Positions 17,778 through 27,073 of a stretch of DNA of 64,000 nucleotides are shown in pieces. The stretch lies in contig NZ_CAJGZN010000008.1 of the NCBI RefSeq assembly GCF_904846235.1, positions 88,068 through 152,067 of the forward strand, read 5' to 3'. The first letter of the stretch is position 1. Each line of letters begins with the position of its first letter. The DNA comes from Psychrobacter immobilis (lineage in GTDB: Bacteria; Pseudomonadota; Gammaproteobacteria; Pseudomonadales; Moraxellaceae). The notes under the pieces are model-generated. The model was given only the letters and a program-made list of their open reading frames with translations. It made no database searches and was not told the origin of the DNA. The position numbers and the translations under genes were made by a program.

Positions 17778-20345
17778 TCATACCAATAAAAACGGTGCGG
17801 TGCGACTGTCTTTTGATTGGGCCACGTCATGTGGTGTACCTTGAGCGACGATTACCCCGCCCGCACCCCCTGCCCCTGGTCCGATATCAATGATCCAGTC
17901 ACTATTGCTCGCCACTTGCATGTCATGCTCAACCATAATAACGGTATTGCCCGCATCAACGAGACCGTTCAGCTGCGTCATAAGCATAGACACGTCAGCA
18001 GGGTGTAGGCCGGTGGTTGGCTCATCCAATATGTATAGTGTGTCGCCTCGCTGCGTGCGTTGCAGCTCGGTGGCAAGTTTAATACGTTGCGCTTCACCAC
18101 CCGACAATTCGGTGGCAGGCTGACCCAGACGTAAGTAACCAAGTCCAACTTGTAGCAACGCTTCTAATGCACGCAAAATAGGTGCTTCATCAGCAAAAAA
18201 CTCATGTGCCGCTTCAACTGTTAAATTCAAAACTTCAGCGATGTTTTTGTCTCGATAAGTGATTGCTAACGTTTCCTCATCATAGCGTTGACCATGACAT
18301 ACCTGACAAGGTGCATAGACGCTTGGTAAGAATAATAATTCAACACTGACAAACCCTAAACCTTCGCAATTTGGGCAGCGGCCTTTAGTCGTATTAAATG
18401 AGAACCTGCCAGCATCATAGCCTTGCGCTTTTGCTTGCTTGGTCGCTGCAAACAGCTTGCGTACATCGTCAAACAAGCCCGTATAGGTTGCCAAGTTAGA
18501 TCGCGGTGTACGACCAATTGCTTTTTGATTGATATTAATAAGCCGACGGACGTGCTCCATGCCAGCGACGATCTCACCGCCAGTTACTGACTCAAGCTCC
18601 TGCTCAAGTAAGTCCGCCTCACCGACAGGCGCTTCTGTAACTGTCTTCTGCCCCAACGCTTCACTGACAAGCTCTACCAATGCTTGGCTGACGAGACTTG
18701 ATTTGCCTGAGCCTGAGACCCCTGTGACGCTGGTCATCACCCCAAGCGGAAACTCAACATCTAATCCTGTAATATTATTTCGCTCAATGTTGGCAAGCTT
18801 AAGCCAGGCTGCCGGCTGCCTTGTGTTAGATTTTGACTGTGCGTTAGACGTAGCATTGGCAAATAGATATTGACCAGTATGCGACTGCGTAACTTTACGA
18901 AGTCCATCTACAGGGCCACTATAGACAATCTCGCCACCATGCGTGCCTGCCTTTGGCCCGACATCGACTACCCAGTCGGCATGTCTGATGACACTCACAT
19001 CATGCTCAACGACAAACACCGAATTACCAGTGGTAATCAGCTCATCCAACGCACCTAGCAATGCTTGAGTATCAGCAGGATGAAGACCTGCCGATGGCTC
19101 ATCAAGGACATATACCACGCCAAACAACTGCGAGCGAATCTGGGTTGCCAGCCGTAGTCGCTGTAGCTCACCAGGAGAGAGAGTCGGTGTGGTACGCTCA
19201 AGCGAGAGATAGCCTAACCCTAACCTTGTCAGCGCTTCAACACGAGAGAGAATATCACTGGCGATACGCTGGGCGACGATGGCTTTTTCGCGGTTTGGTG
19301 TGTTATCGCCTACCTTAGTACGAGCGGTTGCTTCTAATTTTTCCGCCATTTCAGTCAGTGTTAACTGTGATAGCTCACCGATATCGAGTCCTGCAAACTT
19401 AACCGATAGCGATTCTTTCTTTAGTTTCTTGCCATGACATTCAGGGCACTCAGATATCTGCATAAACTGCGAGACGCGTTTTTTGGTACGCGGGCTCTGA
19501 GTGGTAGCAAAAGAGTGCAAAATGAAGTTTTTGGCACTGGTAAAAGTACCCATATAGTTTGGCTTTTCGCCCTTCTCAATCGCATCGCGTGTTTGTTCGA
19601 TGTTGTATTCAGGATAGACAGGTACCGTCGGTGTATCATCTGTAAACAAAATCCAATCACGTGTTTTTTTCGGCAGTGTGTGCCATGGTTTATCGATATC
19701 ATAGCCTAATGTGGTCAATATACGACTGAGGTTTTGTCCTTGCCACGCTGGTGGCCAAGCCGCAATTGCCCGCTCGCGTATACTCTTAGTGTTATCTGGC
19801 ACCAACAGCTCTTCAGTGACCTCAAATACGCGGCCGATACCTGAGCAAGTCGGACAAGCGCCATCTGGCGTATTGGGAGAGAATGCATCGGCATATAGTA
19901 TTCCTTGACCCGCCGGATACTCTCCTGCGCGTGAGTAGAGCATACGCAGACCATTGGATATCGTCGTTACACTACCCACAGATGAGCGCACTGAAGGCGT
20001 ACCCCGCTTCTGCTGCAAAGCAACGGCTGGTGGCAACCCCTCTATAGAATCAACATCTGGCTCATCGACCTGATCAATGAGCCGTCTTGCATAAGGGGAT
20101 ACCGAATCAAGATAGCGGCGTTGTGACTCGGCAAACAACGTACCAAATGCTAATGACGACTTTCCTGAGCCTGAGATACCGGTAAAGACCACCAAAGCAT
20201 TGCGAGGTAAATCAACATCAACGTTCTTCAAATTGTGTACACGCGCGCCTCTGACCTGAATATTGTCTTGATCAGGGTTATAAAGGGCATTTTTTACTGT
20301 GTTTGTTTTACTTGTTTTTTCTTCTAATTTTTTTGGGTTCGCCAT
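17778..20345 (-). CDS. UvrA2-type ABC ATPase (excinuclease subunit A paralogue)
   Basis: This 855-residue protein has two ABC cassettes in the UvrA arrangement: Walker A GISGSGKS at 56-63 and a second, GVSGSGKSS, near 545, with signatures [12 protein letters not shown] and [12 protein letters not shown]. Zinc-binding pairs are [25 protein letters not shown] and CQVCHG. It is about 90 residues shorter than canonical UvrA, and the region between the first Walker A and first zinc module is short, as in UvrA2 proteins that lack the UvrB-binding domain. Such proteins are linked to DNA-damage or drug tolerance rather than standard excision repair. The main uvrA is expected elsewhere. Confidence 0.85.
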   Translation of the reverse strand: MANPKKLEEKTSKTNTVKNALYNPDQDNIQVRGARVHNLKNVDVDLPRNALVVFTGISGSGKSSLAFGTLFAESQRRYLDSVSPYARRLIDQVDEPDVDSIEGLPPAVALQQKRGTPSVRSSVGSVTTISNGLRMLYSRAGEYPAGQGILYADAFSPNTPDGACPTCSGIGRVFEVTEELLVPDNTKSIRERAIAAWPPAWQGQNLSRILTTLGYDIDKPWHTLPKKTRDWILFTDDTPTVPVYPEYNIEQTRDAIEKGEKPNYMGTFTSAKNFILHSFATTQSPRTKKRVSQFMQISECPECHGKKLKKESLSVKFAGLDIGELSQLTLTEMAEKLEATARTKVGDNTPNREKAIVAQRIASDILSRVEALTRLGLGYLSLERTTPTLSPGELQRLRLATQIRSQLFGVVYVLDEPSAGLHPADTQALLGALDELITTGNSVFVVEHDVSVIRHADWVVDVGPKAGTHGGEIVYSGPVDGLRKVTQSHTGQYLFANATSNAQSKSNTRQPAAWLKLANIERNNITGLDVEFPLGVMTSVTGVSGSGKSSLVSQALVELVSEALGQKTVTEAPVGEADLLEQELESVTGGEIVAGMEHVRRLININQKAIGRTPRSNLATYTGLFDDVRKLFAATKQAKAQGYDAGRFSFNTTKGRCPNCEGLGFVSVELLFLPSVYAPCQVCHGQRYDEETLAITYRDKNIAEVLNLTVEAAHEFFADEAPILRALEALLQVGLGYLRLGQPATELSGGEAQRIKLATELQRTQRGDTLYILDEPTTGLHPADVSMLMTQLNGLVDAGNTVIMVEHDMQVASNSDWIIDIGPGAGGAGGVIVAQGTPHDVAQSKDSRTAPFLLV

Positions 20346-20487
20346 AGCGTTATTGTTCCTATGAATCGTTGTTTATTCCTAATTAGCAGAAAGGTTAACA
20401 CGTACTTATGCAAGGCTGTGGCTAGGCTTACGTATCAATAGCATAGATAGACAAAACGATAACTCAAGTCATCCAATCATTAATAAT

Positions 20488-20513
20488 AAAAAACCCGCAT
20501 CAAGGCGGGTTTT
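20488..20513 (-). terminator. Rho-independent terminator after the DUF819 gene
   Basis: AAACCCGC (20491-20498) and GCGGGTTT (20505-20512) form a stem. On the minus strand it is followed by a long T tract, so it ends the transcript of the DUF819 gene. Confidence 0.85.
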
Positions 20514-20540
20514 GTTTAGCAAGAACTGAAAATTTAGACA

Positions 20541-21785
20541 TTAAGACACAACCAAGCGCATCAATTGGGTGCTGATATAACCACCAAATGTCCCTACTGC
20601 GTAACCTAAAATACCCAAGAACACGCCAACAGGCGCTAGCGATGGATGAAAAGCTGTGGCGACAATCGGTGCAGAAGAAGCACCGCCCGTATTGGCATTA
20701 GAGCCAACTGCCAAAAAGAAGAACGGTGCTCGAATGATTCTAGCAACGGCAAATATGATAACGACATGGATGCTCATCCATAGTAAACCGATAAGCAATA
20801 GTCGCCACTGTGAGACGATTCCAGCCAGATTGATTTGCATACCAATCGCGGCGATTAATACAAAGATAAATACCGTGCCGATTTTTGATGCGCCAACATG
20901 ATCTAACCTACGTATCTTAGTAAACGAAAATATAACACCTATTACCGTAATAATTACCACCATCCAAAAGAACGAGCTGGCAAAGCTATATTGAACGGCC
21001 CAACTATAAGGGGCAAAGAAATCTGCAATCTGGCCACCGACAAAGTGCGCCACTCCGACCATCGCAAAGCATAAGCCAAACATCACCATCAAATCATTGA
21101 TAGTGGCTGGGCGGGCATGATCACGCTCATAGCTCTCGACTGCTTTGACGACTTTATCAATACTACTCGTATCAGCTCGCAAAAAGCGGTCTATCTTATC
21201 GCTATGTTTTGCCATTACTAAGATAGCTAACAGCCACAGCGAGGCATTGGTGGTATCGACCAAAATCATCATACCAAACAAATCATCACTGACCCCAAAC
21301 AGCTCCTTCATCGCTGCTTGGTTGGCCGCGCCGCCAATCCAACTACCTGCTACAGCAGAAAACCCACGCCATAAAGTATCATCGGTAAACATGGCAGGCG
21401 ATACCCACTTAGCGACTCCCAAACTGATTGGACCACTGATGACAATGGCAATACTGGCAGCAAAAAACATCGCGATTGCTTTCCAGCCTAAGCCCAGTAT
21501 TTTAGGCACATCCATGGACAAGGTCATCAACAGCAAACTTGCTGGCAGTAAGTAAGTGGCAGTAAAACCATAAATCTGCGAACCAATACCATCGGCAAAC
21601 ACGCCTAAGCTATTTAGAGTGGCTGGTATAAAGCAGCAAAGCACAATACCAGGCAATATGGCATAAAATCGACGCCAAAATTTACCCGGTAAGCCTTGGG
21701 TATAAAAAACCAGACCAATAATGGCCATGATGATGCCAAAGGCTAATGGCAAATTATCAATTGCTAAGTTTGAGGTGGCAGGCAT
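20541..21785 (-). CDS. DUF819 family membrane protein
   Basis: This 414-residue, very hydrophobic inner-membrane protein has about ten predicted membrane spans. It matches DUF819 (YjcL-like): LLPASLLLMTLSMDVPKILG, GGAANQAAMKELFGVSDD near the middle, and the C-terminal GSNANTGGASSAPIVATAF. Such re-entrant-like glycine-rich motifs suggest a transporter, but the substrate is unknown. The frame opens with a TTG at 21788; the ATG at 21785 has GGAG seven bases upstream and is used. It is a single-gene unit with its own terminator. Confidence 0.85.
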   Translation of the reverse strand: MPATSNLAIDNLPLAFGIIMAIIGLVFYTQGLPGKFWRRFYAILPGIVLCCFIPATLNSLGVFADGIGSQIYGFTATYLLPASLLLMTLSMDVPKILGLGWKAIAMFFAASIAIVISGPISLGVAKWVSPAMFTDDTLWRGFSAVAGSWIGGAANQAAMKELFGVSDDLFGMMILVDTTNASLWLLAILVMAKHSDKIDRFLRADTSSIDKVVKAVESYERDHARPATINDLMVMFGLCFAMVGVAHFVGGQIADFFAPYSWAVQYSFASSFFWMVVIITVIGVIFSFTKIRRLDHVGASKIGTVFIFVLIAAIGMQINLAGIVSQWRLLLIGLLWMSIHVVIIFAVARIIRAPFFFLAVGSNANTGGASSAPIVATAFHPSLAPVGVFLGILGYAVGTFGGYISTQLMRLVVS

Positions 21786-21972
21786 CAAGGCGCTCCAAGA
21801 GTTACAACGGGCAAAAGTAAATCAGTATAGACAAGGCAAAAAACTCCTGCAAGCAGCCATCGACTATTAGCTAGGATTTGCCGAGTAGTATTTGACGGAA
21901 TAAATAGCAAGGTAACGGTTAGGCAAGTAAGGGCATAAAGTAATCATGGCGCAATATAAAACAGGTAAACAC

Positions 21973-22004
21973 AAAAAAGCCAGATAACAAGTATCTGGCT
22001 TTTT
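21973..22004 (-). terminator. Terminator after the DEAD-box helicase gene
   Basis: AAAAAGCCAGATA and TATCTGGCTTTTT (21974-22004) form a stem with loop ACAAG and T tracts in both directions. It lies downstream of the helicase stop and could also act on plus-strand transcripts. Confidence 0.88.
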
Positions 22005-22062
22005 CAATGCTATCTTTAGACGATTAATGAATCAATGATTTTAATCGTCAAATATAGCTGTA

Positions 22063-23733
22063 TTACGAGTTGTTACCACGGTTGCCGCCGTTTGGACGAC
22101 CTTGGCCACGGCTGTCAGAACGACCAGCTGGACGACCTTGGCTGCCGCTTGGACGACCGCGACCAGTTGCAGCACGCTCACCACGTGGAACGCCATTGCT
22201 ATCACCGCGGCTTGGGCCACCAGTGCGCTTGCCTTGATACGGCTTGCCACCTGAACGCTCATTTGGTTTGCCTGACGTGTCACGTGGCTTACCTTGATAA
22301 CCGCTGTCATTGCTAGCGCGTTGACCAGTTGGAGCGCTGTCGCTTGAACGACCACGACCTTGACCACCACCGCTAGATTTACCAGCATAGCCACCGCCTG
22401 AACGACCACGGCCTTGACCGCCACCGCCGTTAGAACGACCACGACCACGACCACGACCATTACCTTTGTTTTCGCTAGGTACGTAAGTTTTCTTAGGCTC
22501 CATACCTTCGATGATACATACTTCCATTTTGCGATCTAGATAACGGTTGATAGCGTTAAGCTGTGGACGATCATCCATGCTACATAGGCTGATAGCAACA
22601 CCAGTACGACCAGCACGACCACAACGACCGATACGATGGACGTAATCTTCAGTCTGACGCGGCAAGTCATAGTTGATAACGTGCGAGATAGCTGGGATAT
22701 CTAGACCACGAGCAGCAACGTCAGTCGCTACTAGGATTTTTACTTTACCATTACGCAAGTCTTGAACGATACGGTTACGCTTGCTCTGTGGCAAGTCACC
22801 ATGTAGGAAGCTTGCTTTATGGCCTGCTTCTTGTAACTGTTTAGCCAGTTTTTCAGTGCTACGTTTGGTAGCAGCAAAGATAATGATTTGTTCCATATCT
22901 TGTTGGCAAACGATTTTGTCAAGTAAACGGTTTTTGTGATCAAAATCATCACAGTAGTACACTTTTTCTTCGATGTGTGCAGATTCTACTTTGATTGATA
23001 CGCGCTCAGGGTTCTTAGTGAAACTGGCAGCGATTTTACCTACTGGGCCATCCCAAGTTGCTGAACACATGATCGTTTGACGATCGATTGGCGCTGCACG
23101 AAGGATGTCACTGATGTCATCAGCAAAACCCATGTCTAGCATACGGTCAGCTTCGTCAAGTACCAATACTTCTAGGTTTGACAAATCAACGCGACCTGCA
23201 TTGATATGGTCAAGTAGACGACCAGGAGTTGCAACGATTACTTGAACGCCCTTTTTCAAAGCAGTGATCTGACCGTTGTATGGTGCGCCGCCAACTAGTG
23301 GTACACAAAATAGACCGCGCATATCTTTAGAATAAGTGCGAACGCTGTCATGTACTTGCTGAGCAAGTTCACGCGTTGGCGTTAGGATAAGTGCTTTGGT
23401 TAGTTTGTCAAAGCTAGTAGCACGGCTCAAACGGTCAAGTACAGGGATAACGAAAGCCGCTGTTTTACCACTACCCGTTTGCGCTGACAATAAAAGGTCA
23501 CGACCGGCTAGAGCAAAAGGAATGGCTTGTTCTTGAATAGGGGTTGGATTGGTATAGCCACTGCGATCAAGGGCAGTAAGAATTGGCTTAGCAATGCCAA
23601 GATCAGTAAAAGTGATTTTGTTTTCTTCAGTGGCGTCAGTAGCAGCCGCTTGAGTATTGTTATCAGTATTTGGAGTGTCAGTGCTTTCGATGATGCCGTT
23701 TTCAGCGGCGATTGCAGATAAGATGTCAGTCAT
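22063..23733 (-). CDS. DEAD-box RNA helicase, RhlE-like, with RGG-rich tail
   Basis: This 556-residue helicase has all the usual motifs in order: Q motif near 43-67, AQTGSGKT (84-91), PTRELAQQ, DEAD (193-196), SAT (224-226) and HRIGRCGRAGRTG (366-378). Residues 424-556 form a long low-complexity tail rich in Gly, Arg, Ser and Gln, with repeated GRGRG and SGGG steps, expected to bind RNA non-specifically and to favour condensate formation. The core resembles RhlE proteins, which help ribosome assembly and mRNA decay, often at low temperature. AAGGA lies five bases before the ATG. The 600-base upstream gap suggests a long leader. Confidence 0.9.
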   Translation of the reverse strand: MTDILSAIAAENGIIESTDTPNTDNNTQAAATDATEENKITFTDLGIAKPILTALDRSGYTNPTPIQEQAIPFALAGRDLLLSAQTGSGKTAAFVIPVLDRLSRATSFDKLTKALILTPTRELAQQVHDSVRTYSKDMRGLFCVPLVGGAPYNGQITALKKGVQVIVATPGRLLDHINAGRVDLSNLEVLVLDEADRMLDMGFADDISDILRAAPIDRQTIMCSATWDGPVGKIAASFTKNPERVSIKVESAHIEEKVYYCDDFDHKNRLLDKIVCQQDMEQIIIFAATKRSTEKLAKQLQEAGHKASFLHGDLPQSKRNRIVQDLRNGKVKILVATDVAARGLDIPAISHVINYDLPRQTEDYVHRIGRCGRAGRTGVAISLCSMDDRPQLNAINRYLDRKMEVCIIEGMEPKKTYVPSENKGNGRGRGRGRSNGGGGQGRGRSGGGYAGKSSGGGQGRGRSSDSAPTGQRASNDSGYQGKPRDTSGKPNERSGGKPYQGKRTGGPSRGDSNGVPRGERAATGRGRPSGSQGRPAGRSDSRGQGRPNGGNRGNNS

Positions 23734-24337
23734 AAGAATCCTTGGTAAGTATAAGTTGCTGTAAATTCAGCAAACTTGATGCATACCACTGATAACCGTT
23801 CACCACGCTGCTCTTATTAGCATTACCGAGCAATATAAAATTGTCGATAATTAGAAACCAAGCCAATAGAGCTTAGCGTCTTTATAATAAATGCGTTCGT
23901 GCTGTCTGACGTATTTTGGTGGTAGTGCCGAGTGTCTTATCCTTGCTTGATATACGCTCATTATCAATGCTTTGTCCAAAGCAGATAAAGGCAAACAGCA
24001 ACCAATCTAGACCCTAGTTATAGGCCAGTAGATAAGATATGAGTCAAAAATAACGGATATTTTTAAAGGTTATTTAAGTACACAAAATCATCGGCAACAA
24101 TTACTTATGGTCATCCTAGACCCAAAATCGCAGGCGATGTTATCAATCTCATAATTCACGAAAGCCTAAGCTAACGTGGCGACGCAGTATAGCACAATAA
24201 AAAAAAATATGTACCTATTTCTTCAATTACGGAGTAAATAAGCACTAACAGTGTTGATAATAAACAAGTTTAGTTGTTTTATTTAATAACTACAGCAGAA
24301 TTGAATAACTAAAGCAAATGAGCTACTCACTATTTAT
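23734..24337. other. 604-bp intergenic region, probable long 5' leader of the helicase gene
   Basis: No gene was found. The best minus-strand promoter candidate lies about 450 bases before the helicase start, so most of this region may be transcribed as an untranslated leader. Long leaders are common on cold-induced mRNAs, including helicase genes. No sequence of a known riboswitch is recognised. Confidence 0.5.
24186..24194 (-). promoter_or_regulatory. Extended -10 promoter candidate for the helicase gene
   Basis: On the minus strand the sequence reads TGCTATACT, an extended -10 box (TG-N-TATACT), preceded by a T-rich tract. It would start a leader of about 440 bases. No good -35 box is visible, which extended -10 promoters tolerate. 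Confidence 0.4.
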
Positions 24338-25630
24338 CTATCGTACTACTTTGACTTCTGTTACATAAGTAGGTAGCTGCCATGCCCCGCCCGCCTCGAT
24401 TAAGCGGCAAAGTCCAGTGGTGCTTTCATGGCTCTTTTCAAATGCACGGCCCGTCCATAGCCAATCGGTTTTGCTCATGCAATCACCGATGCCGCGACCT
24501 TTTTGTACAGAGGTAAGCTTGCCTTTATCGTAGCCAGTAGCATTGGTCGTAACCAACGTTGGCTTATAAGGTTTACTGTCATTGATCACCCAAACTCCTG
24601 CTCCAGCGTTATAAGCGCCTGTCCAGCACTCATGCTGTGCCAACAGCTGAGAGCCATTTAGACGACTGATACGCCAAGGTGATTTGTCTGAAAGATTGGG
24701 ACAAACGCTGTCTGCATCTTTCATTGTGCCTTTTACCAACGCTGCCAACTGAGAGGACCTCATTACAAACTTTTTGTCATTACCATCGTCCGCTTTGGCG
24801 CTTGGAACGATGAACTGCAGTACTGGCGCGGCTTTGGGAGGTAATATACCGCCACTAGATTTAGCAGCATCGTCATTTTTGATAAAAGCACTGGATGTAC
24901 CAACGCGACCTTGGAACTCATCGGCTTTTAGCATAGCAGCACTGGCACCTTTGTCAGAGAGCTGCCAACGTGAATTGCGCAAGGCCAACGTAATCTTGCT
25001 AGATTTGGTCAAAGCTTCTAACAATGCAGTTACCTGCGCTTGAGTAAGCTCAGCGTTACCTGCAGCGGCTGAATATGGCTTCGTCTCACCATAATCCTTG
25101 TCATTAATAAACAACGAGATGCGATGACGATTACCAAGCTGCATTAAGGCTTTAGACGAGCTGTCCTTTGCTCCGCCAAGCTTTACTTTACCATCCACGC
25201 CAGCATTTGCACCTGCACGGCGTACGAGCAATATAGAAACCGGAAACTCACTGTTATTCTCTGCTTGATACCCTGCCAGCCGGCACGTACGCGTATTATC
25301 ACAAGCGACTTGCCAGTCTTGACTAGTAAACTCAGTCGATGTATTGGCCATACTGGTGGTACTAAATAAAGCGGTACTAAGCGCTGCAAGTACAGGCAGT
25401 AATATTTTATTTTTTATCATATAGGTGGATTGTTCTTTTATTTTTTTAGGTATGTTTTCTGAATAATACTCTACAGTGATGTTTTTGGGATTTTTATTAG
25501 ACTGGGCACTGTTTTTATAGCTATTGTCATCATACTTATTATCGTCATAGATAATGCCTGACCTACTAACACCAGTTAAATCAGCGCCTCTTGATAGCGA
25601 CATATCGTTTATATAATTATTGTCTTTCAT
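24338..25630 (-). CDS. DUF1176 domain protein, exported
   Basis: From the ATG at 25630, which has AGGTG six bases upstream, the product is about 430 residues. The first 70 residues are polar and Asn/Asp/Tyr-rich, and only then comes an apparent signal peptide (KNKILLPVLAALSTALFSTTSMA). An alternative ATG at 25420 would start right at that signal peptide and give about 360 residues, but it lacks a good ribosome binding site. The body matches DUF1176 (QDWQVACDNTRTCRLAGYQ; PVSILLVRRAGANAG; the C-terminal CRLIEAGGAWQLPTYV), with conserved cysteine pairs that suggest a periplasmic protein. Function is unknown. The start is uncertain. Confidence 0.75.
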   Translation of the reverse strand: MKDNNYINDMSLSRGADLTGVSRSGIIYDDNKYDDNSYKNSAQSNKNPKNITVEYYSENIPKKIKEQSTYMIKNKILLPVLAALSTALFSTTSMANTSTEFTSQDWQVACDNTRTCRLAGYQAENNSEFPVSILLVRRAGANAGVDGKVKLGGAKDSSSKALMQLGNRHRISLFINDKDYGETKPYSAAAGNAELTQAQVTALLEALTKSSKITLALRNSRWQLSDKGASAAMLKADEFQGRVGTSSAFIKNDDAAKSSGGILPPKAAPVLQFIVPSAKADDGNDKKFVMRSSQLAALVKGTMKDADSVCPNLSDKSPWRISRLNGSQLLAQHECWTGAYNAGAGVWVINDSKPYKPTLVTTNATGYDKGKLTSVQKGRGIGDCMSKTDWLWTGRAFEKSHESTTGLCRLIEAGGAWQLPTYVTEVKVVR

Positions 25631-25792
25631 AATCATCACCTTTCAGTAGAAGAAGTATAAACACCTGTCTATTGTAATGGTGCTCGGCTATCTTAACGCA
25701 CTAGTGTTTCTATCTGTTGTACTAATGTATCATTGTGTAAAGACAAAGGGAAGACCTAGCATACATTATATTCATTTTTATGAATATAAGTA

Positions 25793-25840
25793 AAAAGGCT
25801 GATAAGCTAAAGGCTGATAAGCTATTTGCTTATCAGCCTT
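25793..25840 (-). terminator. Terminator with duplicated stem arm after the YghU-like gene
   Basis: AAGGCTGATAAGC occurs twice in tandem, at 25795-25807 and 25810-25822, and once inverted at 25828-25840. Two alternative stems can form. On the minus strand the outer arm is followed by TTTTT, placing the end of the yghU transcript here. Confidence 0.75.
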
Positions 25841-25909
25841 GCTGCTCTGTTTAAGGTTTATTTATGCTTAAACTGTACTGTTAGATCTAAGCTTTACTGA
25901 GTACTTAGT

Positions 25910-26731
25910 TTAGTCGATTGGTTTTAGCTCTAGCGCTACTGCACGTTTGACCGCAGGACGTTCGGCGATTTTCTTAGCCCAACGCTGCAAGTGTTTGTAG
26001 TCTTCTACTTGTAAAAATTCTTCCGCGTCATAGAGCTTACCTAGTGCCAACTGACCATACCAAGACCAGACAATCATATCCGCAATGTTGTAATCAGATT
26101 CATCATTGCCGCACAGGTACTCATTATCTTTTAAATGCGTATCTAATACATCGAGCTGACGCTTGGTTTCCATCGTATAGCGGTTGATTGGGTACTCTAG
26201 AGGTTCAGGCGCATACGCATAAAAGTGTCCAAAGCCGCCACCTAAGAAAGGCGCGCTACCCATTTGCCACATAATCCAAGACAAACAATCTGCTCGCGCT
26301 TTGCCAGTAGCCAGTGGTAGGAACTTATCAAACTTTTCTGCTAGATACATTAAGATAGCACCCGACTCAAAGAGTGCTATCGGCCCCTCTGTTGTATCAG
26401 TAGAATGATCGACCAAGGCTGGAATCTTTGAATTGGGGTTTATCTCTACGAACCCTGAGCCAAACTGCTCACCTTTAGAAATATCGATTTTATAGGCATC
26501 ATATGCTGCCCCATCAATACCAAGTTCGGCCAGCTCTTCTAATAGTATGTTTACCTTAACACCATTTGGTGTATTTAACGAGTACAGCTGTAACGGAGCA
26601 TCACCAACGGGCAGCTCTTTATCATAGCGAGCTCCAGACGTTGGACTATTAATACTAGCAAACTTGCCGCCGTTGTCTTTATCTTGCGTCCAAACTTTTG
26701 GTGGTACGTATTTATTATTATCTTGACTCAT
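25910..26731 (-). CDS. yghU: YghU-like glutathione-dependent disulfide-bond oxidoreductase
   Basis: This 273-residue protein belongs to the glutathione S-transferase superfamily, nu class. It has the long N-terminal extension of YghU (VPPKVWTQDKDNGGKFASIN), then a thioredoxin-like domain (LQLYSLNTPNGVKVNILLEEL, with Thr-Pro-Asn in the active-site turn) and the all-helical C-terminal domain (LGKLYDAEEFLQVEDYKHLQ). Escherichia coli YghU has disulfide-bond reductase activity with two bound glutathiones. Length and the order of motifs match that enzyme. GAGGA precedes the ATG. It is a single-gene unit. Confidence 0.9.
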   Translation of the reverse strand: MSQDNNKYVPPKVWTQDKDNGGKFASINSPTSGARYDKELPVGDAPLQLYSLNTPNGVKVNILLEELAELGIDGAAYDAYKIDISKGEQFGSGFVEINPNSKIPALVDHSTDTTEGPIALFESGAILMYLAEKFDKFLPLATGKARADCLSWIMWQMGSAPFLGGGFGHFYAYAPEPLEYPINRYTMETKRQLDVLDTHLKDNEYLCGNDESDYNIADMIVWSWYGQLALGKLYDAEEFLQVEDYKHLQRWAKKIAERPAVKRAVALELKPID

Positions 26732-27073
26732 AATTTATCCTCGGTTTGTATTTATGACTGCCGCGAAGGTTTACTATAGCGAGAACTCATAACGATATTA
26801 AAGTCCTCTCTTGTAATCAATGTTGTGTTTCTAATGCTAAAGTAAAAGAAAATAAGCTGTTAGCACTGAGCAGCTTTTTTGTCTTGTTTCGCCTCTTTAG
26901 CTGTCTGTTAGCTACCCTTTGCATCGTTGCTTTTATATAAGTTATCTTATATCAGTTACTTTGAGTCACTTTTATTATAAGCCAGGCTTTCTTATACTAC
27001 TCAGCTTGCATAGTGATCTGCTCGCAAATACGCTATTTTCTTACTTCATAACGAGACGTTCAATGGGACTCAC
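26732..27073. other. Intergenic region, nothing recognised
   Basis: This divergent gap between the YghU-like and exporter genes holds no gene or strong repeat that I can support. It must contain promoters for both, but no box is convincing. Confidence 0.5.

Noticed and set aside
22035..22460. Long frames on both strands across the helicase tail, including a Val-rich frame on the same strand
   Set aside because: They are shadows of the low-complexity Gly/Arg coding sequence and have no start signal or recognisable protein character.
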